64,000 nucleotides of DNA from ELB16-189 sp018266435 (GTDB lineage: Bacteria > Bacteroidota > Bacteroidia > Cytophagales > Cyclobacteriaceae): assembly GCA_030123525.1 (NCBI GenBank), contig CP126125.1, forward strand, positions 2,046,001 through 2,110,000, given 5' to 3'. The stretch's first letter is position 1. Every line of letters starts with the position of its first letter. Positions 35,688-45,009 of this stretch are shown piece after piece. Both the position numbers and the translations under genes were made by a program. The notes beneath the pieces were generated by a model, which worked only from the letters and a program-made list of their open reading frames with translations, was not told where the DNA came from and made no database searches.

Positions 35688-36995
35688 TCACAGAACTTCT
35701 GCCTGCAAATCAAATTCACTGGCTCCTGTTATTTTTGCTTTGACAAAATCGCCCAGCCGAAGGTAGCCATCGGTTTTTAAAATTACTTCGTTGTCCACTT
35801 CGGGCGAATCAAATTCAGTGCGGCCGATAAATACTCCCCCTTCTTTTCGGTCAACCAATACATCAAGAGTTTTCCCAACTTTTGCCTGGTTGAGTTCGCG
35901 TGATATTCCTTCCTGCAGTTCCATCAACTGTTCTACCCGTTTTTGTTTTGTTTTTTCGGGTACATCGTCTTTCATGGAGAACGAGTGCGTGTTCTCTTCG
36001 TGCGAGTAGGCAAACACACCCAGGCGGTCGAACCGCGAATGTTCAACAAACGCCATCATCTCGTCAAAATGTTTTTGGGTTTCACCGGGGTGGCCGGCAA
36101 TCAGCGTAGTGCGTATGGCTATGCCGGGCACTTTTTCGCGTATGGTCTGCAGTAAGGCTTCAGTTTTTTCGCGTGTGGTTCCTCGCTTCATCTTTTGAAG
36201 CATTTCTGTAGAGCCATGTTGCAGCGGGATGTCTAAATACTTACAAATTTTTTTTCGTTCGGCCATCACGTCCAGCACATCGAGCGGAAACCCGGTAGGG
36301 AAAGCATAGTGTAGGCGAATCCACTCAATGCCCTCTACATCGGAAAGCCTTTTCAATAAATCGGCCAGGTTTCTTTTTTTATACAGGTCAAGACCATAGT
36401 ATGTAGAATCTTGGGCAATGAGCAACAATTCTTTGGTTCCGTTCTTGGCCAGATTTTTAGCTTCTAAAACCAACTCTTCTAATGGGCGCGAAACGTGGTT
36501 TCCTCGCATGAGCGGAATGGCACAAAATGAACAGGGGCGGTCGCACCCTTCCGAAATTTTCAGATAGGCAAAATGACCCGGGTTAGTGAGTATCCGCTCG
36601 CCCACTAACTCTTGTTTATAATTAGCATTGAGTTGTTTTAACAAGCGTGAAAGATCACGTGTGCCAAACCACGCATCTACTTTTGGAATCTCCTTTTCGA
36701 GGTCGTCTTTGTAGCGTTGCGAGAGACACCCGGTAACATATACTTTTTCAACCAATCCTTCTTCTTTGGCATCGACATAGCGAAGGATGGTGTCTATGGA
36801 TTCTTGCTTGGCATTGTCGATGAATCCGCACGTATTAATTACCACAATGTTGGCATCATCATTGCGTGCCTCGTGCGTAGCCTCAATTTGGTTGCCCCGA
36901 AGCTGGGTAAGCAGTACTTCGCTGTCAACTTGGTTTTTGGAGCAGCCCAAGGTAACAATGTTGACTTTATTATTGCGTATGCCTTTGGTTTTCAA
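35688..36995 (-). CDS. rimO: ribosomal protein S12 methylthiotransferase RimO
   Basis: 435 residues. RimO is a radical-SAM enzyme that methylthiolates an Asp of ribosomal protein S12. The N-terminal [4Fe-4S] cysteines are in VTLGCSKNQVDSE, NTCGFIDNA and VTGCLSQRY. The radical-SAM cluster is in CDRPCSFCAIP, and a C-terminal TRAM domain closes the protein (GGVFIGRTEFDSPEVDNEV). The start is a TTG at 36995: a TAA lies in frame four codons upstream, and no ATG occurs before the conserved N-terminus. A TACCTTTA element at 37014-37021 may be its promoter, back to back with that of the DUF6452 gene. Confidence 0.96.
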   Translation of the reverse strand: MKTKGIRNNKVNIVTLGCSKNQVDSEVLLTQLRGNQIEATHEARNDDANIVVINTCGFIDNAKQESIDTILRYVDAKEEGLVEKVYVTGCLSQRYKDDLEKEIPKVDAWFGTRDLSRLLKQLNANYKQELVGERILTNPGHFAYLKISEGCDRPCSFCAIPLMRGNHVSRPLEELVLEAKNLAKNGTKELLLIAQDSTYYGLDLYKKRNLADLLKRLSDVEGIEWIRLHYAFPTGFPLDVLDVMAERKKICKYLDIPLQHGSTEMLQKMKRGTTREKTEALLQTIREKVPGIAIRTTLIAGHPGETQKHFDEMMAFVEHSRFDRLGVFAYSHEENTHSFSMKDDVPEKTKQKRVEQLMELQEGISRELNQAKVGKTLDVLVDRKEGGVFIGRTEFDSPEVDNEVILKTDGYLRLGDFVKAKITGASEFDLQAEVL

Positions 36996-37013
36996 ATAAA
37001 AAAATTAAGGGCG

Positions 37014-37021
37014 TAAAGGTA
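37014..37021 (-). promoter_or_regulatory. putative rimO -7 element TACCTTTA
   Basis: One mismatch to TAnnTTTG on the minus strand, 18 bases before the TTG start of rimO. Tentative. Confidence 0.35.
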
Positions 37022-37051
37022 CAAAAAATGAATGGAGCAAAGGACTAACGT

Positions 37052-37059
37052 TATATTTG
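37052..37059 (+). promoter_or_regulatory. -7 element TATATTTG of the DUF6452/DUF6048 pair
   Basis: Exact TAnnTTTG match ending six bases before the ATG at 37066, predicting a leader of only a few bases. No clear -33 TTG. Confidence 0.5.
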
Positions 37060-37065
37060 CATGCG

Positions 37066-37548
37066 ATGAGGTATATTTTTCCGATAATAATTTTTGTTCT
37101 ATTCTCAAGCTGCTTTAGCGAAGGGGATTGTTTGGTTACGGCCACCAACCAAATGTACATTCAACTAAAAAAAAAATCGGCCCCCACCACCGATACGCTT
37201 ATTTATTTTCTCAACATTCAAGTTAGCGGAACAGATTCAGTTTTTAAATTCACCTCATCAACGGCAAGTCTGCTTTTGCCGCTGAATATTAAACGCGACA
37301 CCACGTCCTTTATTTTTCAGCGGGTAAACCCGTTAGACAGCAGTCAGGTCATCCCGGCTGATACATTTAGGGTGTCATACACCCGCCTAACTAAAGTGCT
37401 TGGGAAGAACTGTGGTGCATACCAATTTTACCAAAACCTCAATCCAGTAAAGGTTAGCCGGTCACTTTCAGTTAAAGACTATAATAATTTTTTGATTAAG
37501 AACCCCAGCACTCAACAAAATGCGCTTAATTACCAGTTGTTTTTTTAG
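37066..37548 (+). CDS. DUF6452 family lipoprotein
   Basis: 160 residues. The signal peptide MRYIFPIIIFVLFSSC ends in a lipobox with Cys16 (LFSSC), so it is a lipoprotein; GDCLVTATNQMYIQLKK follows and matches the start of the DUF6452 family of Bacteroidota. The body is beta-rich and ends shortly after the overlap with the next gene. The ATG at 37066 is chosen; an upstream TTG in the same frame is part of the promoter. It overlaps the DUF6048 gene by 29 bases. These two families are usually neighbours, which suggests a joint envelope role of unknown nature. Confidence 0.75.
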   Translation: MRYIFPIIIFVLFSSCFSEGDCLVTATNQMYIQLKKKSAPTTDTLIYFLNIQVSGTDSVFKFTSSTASLLLPLNIKRDTTSFIFQRVNPLDSSQVIPADTFRVSYTRLTKVLGKNCGAYQFYQNLNPVKVSRSLSVKDYNNFLIKNPSTQQNALNYQLFF

Positions 37549-38224
37549 TGCGCTGTTGAGCATAGGGTTGGCAACGGCTCAGGAAAAACCTTTGCCACTG
37601 GCAAAACAAAGTTTTAAGCCTACGGGCATACGCATCGGCACGGATTTGATTGATGTAGTAAAGACATTTTCGGGCCCCACGTTTAAAGGATGGGAAGTAA
37701 ACGGAGATGTTGATTTTCGAAATTATTATTTTACAATGGATGTAGGCTCATGGGCAAAAAATGTAACGCTAACCAATGGAGTTGCAACCAACGGGGCATA
37801 TAATAATTCGGGAGAATATTTACGGCTGGGTGTTGATATCAACCTGCTGGGCAAAGACCCGGATAAAAATATGTTCTTCTTTGGCTTCCGATATGGGCGG
37901 TCGTTATTCCACGAAAACCTGACCTATACGGCTACTTCTCCTAATTTATTTTTGCCGGTTACAATCAGTCAATCCAATGACCGGGTATCGGGCGGATGGG
38001 CAGAGTTGACCACGGGTTTGCGTGTAAAAGTCTGGAGAGAATTGTGGATGGGCTATACGGCACGTCTGAAATTTGCCCCCACTACTGCAGGCAATTTACC
38101 TACATTGGCTCCTTACGATATGCCGGGCTATGGTATTATTGGGCGGGCTCCCTGGTGGGGATTTAACTATCAGGTATTTTGGAGGTTTGTCTGGAAAAAA
38201 GACAAATCGCAGCTAAAAAAATAA
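37520..38224 (+). CDS. DUF6048 family outer-membrane protein
   Basis: 234 residues with a signal peptide (1-20, cleavage near ATAQ-E) and a barrel-like body: strands such as GWEVNGDVDFRNYYFTMDVG, YLRLGVDINLLG, FFFGFRYGRSLFHENLTY and a C-terminal GFNYQVFWRFVWKKD. These features match DUF6048 proteins. The start lies inside the end of the DUF6452 gene (29-base overlap, different frame), implying coupled translation. Function unknown. It is convergent with the TPR kinase gene 62 bases away. Confidence 0.78.
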   Translation: MRLITSCFFSALLSIGLATAQEKPLPLAKQSFKPTGIRIGTDLIDVVKTFSGPTFKGWEVNGDVDFRNYYFTMDVGSWAKNVTLTNGVATNGAYNNSGEYLRLGVDINLLGKDPDKNMFFFGFRYGRSLFHENLTYTATSPNLFLPVTISQSNDRVSGGWAELTTGLRVKVWRELWMGYTARLKFAPTTAGNLPTLAPYDMPGYGIIGRAPWWGFNYQVFWRFVWKKDKSQLKK

Positions 38225-38286
38225 AATCCTTTTTTTGTGGCTTATAAAAGGCAACTGCTTACAAAAAAAGTAAGGAGGGTTATTGA

Positions 38287-40368
38287 CTATACCGATACCG
38301 GCTCAACTACTTTTACCGGGATGCGAACAATGAATTCGCTCCCTTTGCCGGGTTCGCTGATTAGTGCGATTTCTCCGTGTAGCCTGTCTACCAGCGTTTT
38401 GACGATAGCCAGGCCCAAACCATTAGATGATTCGCCTGCCGTAGGGCGTGCACTTAATTTTTTAAACCGCTGGTAGAGCATACGTTTATCTTCATCTGAA
38501 AAACCTGGGCCGTTGTCCTTTACGGATAGGGAAAAAATATCATCGGTTAATGTGCCACTTACCGTAACACTCGATCCGGGTTTTGAAAACTTGATTGAAT
38601 TGGAAACTAAATTATCGATAATGCGCACAAAGTAGCCGGGGTTAGAGCGGATTTGATTTTCTAAATTATGCGTATAGCTGAGGTCTATTTTTTTATGAGT
38701 ACTGGAATATTGAAAATAAACGATTCGCTCGCCCAGCAATGAGCCTAAATCAAATTCAACCGGGTGTGGAATTTTGCTTTCTTCATGAAGAGCGTTGACA
38801 TCCAGCAAATCAGTGATCAGATCTAAATTAGATTGGGTAACATCGGTCATCAACTGCAAATACTCTTGTTGAGAAGTGGAAAGGTTTTTTTCCATTTTGA
38901 TCAAATTAGCCAGGCCCAGAATGCGCGCCAGCGGTGACTTCAAATCATGCGCCACAATGTTCATGAGCATGTCTTTCTCGTGGTTGAGTTCTTCCAGCCG
39001 GTGGTTTTGATGGGTCAGGTCAGTATTTCTTTTTTCGATTTGCTTGCGCTGCAGTTCAATGAACTGATTTTGGGCAGCCAATTTTTGGTTGGTAATATTT
39101 CGTTTTCTGAAATAATACCAAAGTAAGAAGGCTATGGCTGCGGTTCCTCCTAAACTAATAAGTAGGGCAATGTTTTCGCTACGTTGCCGGGCAATAACTG
39201 TTTCTTGCAGAGCCTGACTTAGTTTAAGTGATTCATTTTCCCTGTCTTTTTTTTCAATATCAAACTGAAATTTCAGCCGCTCAATCTGGCGCGTAAGTTC
39301 AAGATCTTTGATTGAATCGTTCAGTAAAAGGTATTTATTCATGAAAAGGACTACCTTTTGCTGGTTGTTTTGCTGCTCAGCCAGTTTCCACAACTTATGG
39401 TAAGCATTCATCTGGTCATGCAGGTTGTTGGTTTCTTTTGCTGTTTCCAGCGACTGCTTGAAATACATTTCAGCTTGAGCTAAATTTCCCTGCTGTAGCT
39501 TTATTTCACCTAAAATGAGTATGGTTTCGGGCAAGATACGCTTGTATTTAAGATGCGTAATCACAGTTGCCCCGGCTTGTGCTATTTGACTGGCGGCATC
39601 AAGTTTGCCTTGTGCCAGGTAACTTTTAGCCAACAATATTTTGGTTTCGGCCAAGGACACTTCATCACCGATCAGTTTGCCTACGGAGTCAGCTTTGTGC
39701 AGCAGGCTGATGCACCGGTCATACTTATTTTGTTCATAGTACAAGCGGCTCAAAATCATCAGGGCCGACATGATGTCGCGCGAGTTGCCCTGATTCAACC
39801 GAATGGCGTAAGCTTCCTGGTAATTTTTTTCTGCCTGTGCAAAGTCTTTCTGGGTACGCTGCAGGTTGCCCATACTTTGCAGGGTATAAGCTAATCCGTA
39901 GGAATCGTTTTTCTTTTTAAATAAATCGTGCGCCTTAATAAAATAATCGTATGCTTTAGCTAAGATACCTTGTTCAAAAAACAATCGGCCCAGGTTGTTA
40001 TTGGAGTGAGCAATTTGCAGGGTGTCATGTTGTTGACCACTGATTTCAAGTGCTTGCACAAACAAGTCATATGCCTTCAGTTTTTCGCCTTTGTAAATAT
40101 AGGCTACGCCCAAAAAGTTGAGCGGGTGGGCGAGGTCTGTGGGTAGGTTCAATTTTTTTCCCAATGAATAAGCACGTTCGCCATAGGCAATGGTGCTATC
40201 GGGGTAAGCAAAGCGATATTCCCAGGCAATGCTGCAAAGGGCACTAAAGCGGTCCTTCGTTTCGGCTGGGCTCAGGTTTCTTTTTAAACTGTCGATTTTA
40301 TGTAAGTTCTGAGAACTTGCGCTTATTGTTGTTATCAAACAAACCCACAAAAAAAGTGCTCGTGTCAT
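38287..40368 (-). CDS. TPR-containing sensor histidine kinase
   Basis: 693 residues: signal peptide (1-19), TPR units through about residue 350 (for example YFIKAHDLFKKKNDSYGLAY), one membrane helix near 400-418, a coiled coil, and a complete kinase core. Kinase motifs are H-box NIVAHDLKSPLARILGLA, N-box DNLVSNSIKFS, G1 DNGPGFSDED and G2 NGLGLAIVKTL. No receiver domain is attached and no response regulator is adjacent, so its partner lies elsewhere. Its layout is the same as that of the protein at 10328-11962, except that the latter lacks the ATPase domain. The signal sensed by the periplasmic TPRs is unknown. Confidence 0.92.
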   Translation of the reverse strand: MTRALFLWVCLITTISASSQNLHKIDSLKRNLSPAETKDRFSALCSIAWEYRFAYPDSTIAYGERAYSLGKKLNLPTDLAHPLNFLGVAYIYKGEKLKAYDLFVQALEISGQQHDTLQIAHSNNNLGRLFFEQGILAKAYDYFIKAHDLFKKKNDSYGLAYTLQSMGNLQRTQKDFAQAEKNYQEAYAIRLNQGNSRDIMSALMILSRLYYEQNKYDRCISLLHKADSVGKLIGDEVSLAETKILLAKSYLAQGKLDAASQIAQAGATVITHLKYKRILPETILILGEIKLQQGNLAQAEMYFKQSLETAKETNNLHDQMNAYHKLWKLAEQQNNQQKVVLFMNKYLLLNDSIKDLELTRQIERLKFQFDIEKKDRENESLKLSQALQETVIARQRSENIALLISLGGTAAIAFLLWYYFRKRNITNQKLAAQNQFIELQRKQIEKRNTDLTHQNHRLEELNHEKDMLMNIVAHDLKSPLARILGLANLIKMEKNLSTSQQEYLQLMTDVTQSNLDLITDLLDVNALHEESKIPHPVEFDLGSLLGERIVYFQYSSTHKKIDLSYTHNLENQIRSNPGYFVRIIDNLVSNSIKFSKPGSSVTVSGTLTDDIFSLSVKDNGPGFSDEDKRMLYQRFKKLSARPTAGESSNGLGLAIVKTLVDRLHGEIALISEPGKGSEFIVRIPVKVVEPVSV

Positions 40369-40447
40369 ACGATGAATAAAGCAATCCTAAAGATAACGGA
40401 TGCAGGCTTACCTTATGCCAACAGAAATTAAAAAAAACTTACATCCC

Positions 40448-41674
40448 TTAATCCTTTTCAACAAAGTTCATGTCGCTTGAGAAAGTCTCATCAATGGCCC
40501 GAAGGGAAAGTAACCCGATAATAATGGTAAGAATGCCGACAATCAGCGCTCCGTAAATGACGGTAGTGTGGTTGCGCAAAAGCTGGAAGAGAGCCGTGAT
40601 TGGCACCACCGTTCCGCGAATGAAATTAGGAACACTGGTGGCTACTGTACTGCGCAGGTTGGTGCCGAACTGTTCGGCTGCAATGGTTACAAACAGTGCC
40701 CAGTAGCCCGCACCTATGCCCAGCAGGAAACAGTGAAAGTAAAAATGGGCAGGCGATATTCCGGTTGTGAAAAGATAGAGTAACACAAAGATAAGCGTGA
40801 GGAGGATGAACAGAAGTACTACTTTTTTCCGGCTTTTTAAATACTGGCTCAGTAAGCCGCTGGAGAGGTCGCCTACAGCAAGCCCGATGTAACTCCACAT
40901 TACCGAATCACCTGATTTTATCTCGCCTGACACATTCAGTACTTTGGCAATTTCTGGCGAGGCAAAAATTAAAATACCAATCACGTACCAGATTGGAGTA
41001 CCTATAAAAATACAACCCAGAAATTTTTTTAGGCGCTCCTGCTTTTTAAATAACATAAAAATATTTCCACGCTCTACGTGCTGCTCTTTGATTTTTAAAA
41101 ATATACCCGACTCAAAAACACTGATCCGGGCAATGAGTAGCAGCAGACCCAGCCCGCCACCAATAAAAAAGGAAGTACGCCAATCAGAAAGCTTGACAAC
41201 GAAGTTAGCTACCACGGCACCAAACAAACCCACAGTGGCCACCAAGGTGGTGCCATAACCTCTCAGGTGCGTAGGCAATGACTCTGAAACCAAAGTAATG
41301 CCGGCCCCCAATTCACCGGCCAGCCCAATGCCCCCAATAAACCGGAGTATGGCATACTGCGTGGTGTTGGTCACAAAACCATTGGCAATATTTGAAAGGG
41401 AGTACAATAAGATTGAACCGAACAATACCGACAGCCTTCCTTTTTTATCGCCCATGATGCCCCAAATAATACCACCCACCAGCAGGCCTGTCATCTGGGT
41501 TTGAATCAAAAACTCACCTTCGCGCAGCAAGTCAGCATCGGCAATGCCGAGTGTTGTCAGGCTGGGTTTGCGTACAATTGTGAATAAAAGGAGGTCGTAA
41601 ATATCTACAAAGTAACCCAATGCAGCTACAATTACAGGAATGCTGAAAAGGGTTCGGAGGGGTCTTTCTTGCAT
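40448..41674 (-). CDS. MFS transporter (metabolite:H+ symporter-like)
   Basis: 408 residues with 12 hydrophobic segments. The major facilitator loop motif between TM2 and TM3 is visible as GIMGDKKGRLSVL, and the TM4-5 region as RFIGGIGLAGELGAGITLVSE, typical of the sugar/metabolite:H+ symporter branch that also includes SV2-like carriers. The substrate cannot be read. It is transcribed upstream of the TPR kinase gene, 79 bases apart, and divergent from the BNR-repeat gene. Confidence 0.88.
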   Translation of the reverse strand: MQERPLRTLFSIPVIVAALGYFVDIYDLLLFTIVRKPSLTTLGIADADLLREGEFLIQTQMTGLLVGGIIWGIMGDKKGRLSVLFGSILLYSLSNIANGFVTNTTQYAILRFIGGIGLAGELGAGITLVSESLPTHLRGYGTTLVATVGLFGAVVANFVVKLSDWRTSFFIGGGLGLLLLIARISVFESGIFLKIKEQHVERGNIFMLFKKQERLKKFLGCIFIGTPIWYVIGILIFASPEIAKVLNVSGEIKSGDSVMWSYIGLAVGDLSSGLLSQYLKSRKKVVLLFILLTLIFVLLYLFTTGISPAHFYFHCFLLGIGAGYWALFVTIAAEQFGTNLRSTVATSVPNFIRGTVVPITALFQLLRNHTTVIYGALIVGILTIIIGLLSLRAIDETFSSDMNFVEKD

Positions 41675-41800
41675 AAAATATTTTTCGAAAATAATCCTTG
41701 TTAACCATATTTCAATACATACAGCATTGTTAACCAGTCATAAAAAACTTCTTGGCAGGTACTGCATTTTTTGTAATATCGTTCTGCTAATCCATACCTT

Positions 41801-44800
41801 ATGAAAAAAATAATCTTACTCCTGTTGACCTTTGTTTTTGTGCAAGCAGTGGCGCAAAAAAAAAACACAACATCCAATAAAAATACACTTAGCTACGATG
41901 AAAAACTGTACAGTGCGCTGGAGTGGCGCAGCATTGGGCCATATCGAGGTGGTCGTGCTGATGCGGTAACGGGAGTTTCAGGCAAGCCCAACTTATTTTA
42001 TTTCGGCTCAACTGGTGGAGGGGTGTGGCGAACCACCGATGCCGGCAACAGTTGGTCAAATATTTCAGATGGTTTTTTTGGCGGCTCCATCGGCTCTGTG
42101 GCTGTCAGCGATTGGGACAACAACGTGATTTATGTGGGCCAAGGCGAGAGCACGGTACGCGGCAATGTTTCGTTTGGACATGGAATGTATAAATCAACTG
42201 ATGCGGGTAAGACCTGGGTTTTTGTAGGATTAAAAAACTCAAGCATCATTTCGCGCATCCGCATCCACCCCAAAAATCCTGATCTGGTTTATGCGGCTGT
42301 ACTCGGTGATTTATTCAAGTCATCAGACGAACGTGGCGTTTACCGCTCAGAAGATGGAGGAAAGAACTGGAAACGTATTTTGTTTGCCAATGCCGATGCC
42401 GGTGCGGTTGACCTGTGTATGGATCCCAATAACCCGCGCATTCTTTTTGCTTCTACCTGGCGTATACGAAGAACACCCTACAGCTTAGAAAGCGGTGGTG
42501 AAGGCTCAGCACTTTGGAAAAGCACCGATGGAGGTGATACCTGGAAAAATATTTCTTTCAACGATGGAATGCCCAAGGGCATTTGGGGAATAGTTGGAGT
42601 TTCTGTTTCCCCCGTTAACTCCAATCGTGTGTATGCCATTATTGAAAATGATCACGGTGGCGTTTATCGCTCAGACGATGGTGGTGAAAAATGGATAAAG
42701 ACGAACGATGATCGCAACCTTCGCCAAAGGGCTTGGTACTATTCAAAAATTTATGCCGATACCAAAGACGAAGACATAGTGTATGTAATGAACGTGTCGT
42801 ACCACAAATCGAAAGACGGAGGAAAAACATTTAAAACCATGAATGCCAACCATGGCGATCATCACGATTTATGGATTGCCCCTGAAGACAACCAGCGCAT
42901 GATCATTGCTGATGACGGGGGTGCCCAAGTTTCATTTGATGCAGGTGAAAACTGGAGTACTTACTTTAACCAACCCACGGCCCAACATTATCGGGTAGTT
43001 ACCGACAATCATTTTCCCTACCGCATCTACGGAGCTCAGCAAGACAATACCACGCAGCGCATCTTTCACCGAACCGATGGGTTTTCCATTGGCGACCACG
43101 ATTGGGAAGTAACAGCTGGCAGCGAGAGTGGTCACATTGCAGTTGACCCGACCGATGACGATGTGGTTTACGGAGGCAATTACGGAGGCATGTTAGAACG
43201 GAAAAACCACCGCACGGGCGAATCGCGTAATGTCAATGCCTGGCCCGACAATCCGATGGGATGGGGTGCCGAAGGAGCGAAGTATCGCTTCCAGTGGAAC
43301 TTCCCGATTTTTTTCTCGCCTCATAATCCCAAAAAATTATATGCCGCCTCACAACACCTTCATGTCAGCTACAACGGAGGAGAAAGTTGGGAGTTGGTTA
43401 GTCCCGATTTGACCCGAAACGATCCCACCAAACTTGGTGCTTCGGGAGGGCCCATCACCAAAGACAATACTGCCGTGGAGTACTATTGCACCATTTTCGC
43501 AGTAGCTGAGTCGCCCTATGAAAAAGATGTGATCATGACCGGTTCGGATGACGGGCTGCTACACATCACTAAAGACGGTGGCAAGAATTGGGAAAACATA
43601 ACTCCCAAAGGTATGCCCGAGTGGATGATGTTCAACAGCGTAGAGTTTGACCCGTTTGTTAAAGGTGGAGCGTATGTGGCCGGCACACGTTACAAATTGG
43701 GCGACTATCAGCCGTATTTGTACCGCACAAAAGATTATGGCAAAACCTGGACTAAAATTACCGATGGCATAGACCCTTCGCATTTTACCCGCGTGGTTCG
43801 GGCCGACCCTAAGCGGGCCGGATTGCTTTATGCCGGAACAGAATTTGGGATGTATATTTCATTTGATGATGGAGCCAGTTGGAAACCATTTCAATTGAAT
43901 CTGCCAATCGTTCCCATTACAGACTTAACGATCAAAAACGATAACCTCATTGCCGCAACACAAGGGCGCAGTTTCTGGCTGATTGACGACCTCACCCCGT
44001 TGCACCAATTGAATGCCGCAGTTTCAAACAGCAACGCATACCTGTACAAACCCATGCCGAGTTACCGCATGAACGGGGGCCAGGGCGGGTGGCGCGGTGA
44101 GCCAAAGAACGAAGGCAAAAACCATCCGAACGGAGTGATGATTTATTATTACCTGAAAGACACCACCCAAACCAAAGCCATGCTTGAGATTTTAGAAACA
44201 AGTGGAAAATTGATTAAAAAATTTTCTACCAAACCCGATAAAAAATTAAAAGAAGGGGAAATGAAAATAAAGCCCGGCATGAACCGTATGATTTGGAACA
44301 TGCGCTATGCCGATGCCGAAGGTTTTGACGGACTGATCATGTGGGGAGCATCTCTCATGGGCCCAAAAGCAATACCCGGAATTTACAAAGCCAAACTCAC
44401 AGTCAATGACCACAGCGAAGAAACAGAATTTGAAATTTTGAAAGACCCACGCACCACCGGCACCCTGCAAGACATAAAAGCCCAGTTCGATTTTTCAATT
44501 GCAGTGCGTGACAAACTGACCGAAACCAACAAAGCCGTAAAAAACATCCGAACTGTCCGCGACCAGATCAATCGGGTGATTGATCCCATGAAAGACAAGC
44601 CAGACATGAAAGACGTAGTAGACATGGGCAAATCAATTAACAGCGACATGAAAAAAATTGAAGAAGAATTGTACCAAACCAAAAACCGCAGCGGTCAGGA
44701 CCCACTCAATTACCCCATCCGGCTTAATAATAAAATTGGAGCATTGGGGAGCGAAGTAGATGGTGGTGATTACAGACCTTCTGAGCAGGTAAAGGCAGTG

Positions 44801-44935
44801 TACAAAGAGCTGAATGACAAAATTGATTTGCAGTTGAACAGCCTCAGGCAGATCCTGCGCGACAAACTGCCTAAGTTTAATGATTTGGTGAAGCAAAAAC
44901 AGATCAGTGCCGTAATAGTAGATGATGTGATGTAA
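41801..44935 (+). CDS. secreted BNR/VPS10-like beta-propeller protein
   Basis: 1044 residues with a signal peptide (1-18, cleavage VAQ-K). At least eleven Asp-box (BNR) motifs of the type S-x-D-x-G-x-x-W are visible between residues about 80 and 690, for example TTDAGNSWSNI, STDAGKTWVFV, SEDGGKNWKRI and TKDGGKNWENI. These predict two stacked sortilin/VPS10-like propellers. The C-terminal 250 residues begin with an Ig-like stretch (KPGMNRMIWNMRY) and end in a helical region. Bacteroidota annotate these as glycosyl hydrolases, but no sialidase catalytic set is evident, so enzymatic function is unproven. It has no operon partner; a possible -33 TTG sits at 41771-41773. Confidence 0.88.
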   Translation: MKKIILLLLTFVFVQAVAQKKNTTSNKNTLSYDEKLYSALEWRSIGPYRGGRADAVTGVSGKPNLFYFGSTGGGVWRTTDAGNSWSNISDGFFGGSIGSVAVSDWDNNVIYVGQGESTVRGNVSFGHGMYKSTDAGKTWVFVGLKNSSIISRIRIHPKNPDLVYAAVLGDLFKSSDERGVYRSEDGGKNWKRILFANADAGAVDLCMDPNNPRILFASTWRIRRTPYSLESGGEGSALWKSTDGGDTWKNISFNDGMPKGIWGIVGVSVSPVNSNRVYAIIENDHGGVYRSDDGGEKWIKTNDDRNLRQRAWYYSKIYADTKDEDIVYVMNVSYHKSKDGGKTFKTMNANHGDHHDLWIAPEDNQRMIIADDGGAQVSFDAGENWSTYFNQPTAQHYRVVTDNHFPYRIYGAQQDNTTQRIFHRTDGFSIGDHDWEVTAGSESGHIAVDPTDDDVVYGGNYGGMLERKNHRTGESRNVNAWPDNPMGWGAEGAKYRFQWNFPIFFSPHNPKKLYAASQHLHVSYNGGESWELVSPDLTRNDPTKLGASGGPITKDNTAVEYYCTIFAVAESPYEKDVIMTGSDDGLLHITKDGGKNWENITPKGMPEWMMFNSVEFDPFVKGGAYVAGTRYKLGDYQPYLYRTKDYGKTWTKITDGIDPSHFTRVVRADPKRAGLLYAGTEFGMYISFDDGASWKPFQLNLPIVPITDLTIKNDNLIAATQGRSFWLIDDLTPLHQLNAAVSNSNAYLYKPMPSYRMNGGQGGWRGEPKNEGKNHPNGVMIYYYLKDTTQTKAMLEILETSGKLIKKFSTKPDKKLKEGEMKIKPGMNRMIWNMRYADAEGFDGLIMWGASLMGPKAIPGIYKAKLTVNDHSEETEFEILKDPRTTGTLQDIKAQFDFSIAVRDKLTETNKAVKNIRTVRDQINRVIDPMKDKPDMKDVVDMGKSINSDMKKIEEELYQTKNRSGQDPLNYPIRLNNKIGALGSEVDGGDYRPSEQVKAVYKELNDKIDLQLNSLRQILRDKLPKFNDLVKQKQISAVIVDDVM

Positions 44936-44997
44936 AACTTGAGTGAAGCAACGGCTTTACAGTTTTGTGTCTCCAAAATTTCTACAACATTGGCAAT

Positions 44998-45005
44998 TAC
45001 CTTTG
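44998..45005 (+). promoter_or_regulatory. second response-regulator -7 element TACCTTTG
   Basis: Exact TAnnTTTG match ending four bases before the ATG at 45010, again predicting a leaderless message. A TTTG at 44964-44967 is too far upstream to be its partner. Confidence 0.45.
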
Positions 45006-45009
45006 ATCA

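Noticed and set aside
41771..41802. TTG-N21-TACCTTAT before the BNR gene as promoter
   Set aside because: The -7 part has two mismatches and would overlap the ATG; not strong enough to list.
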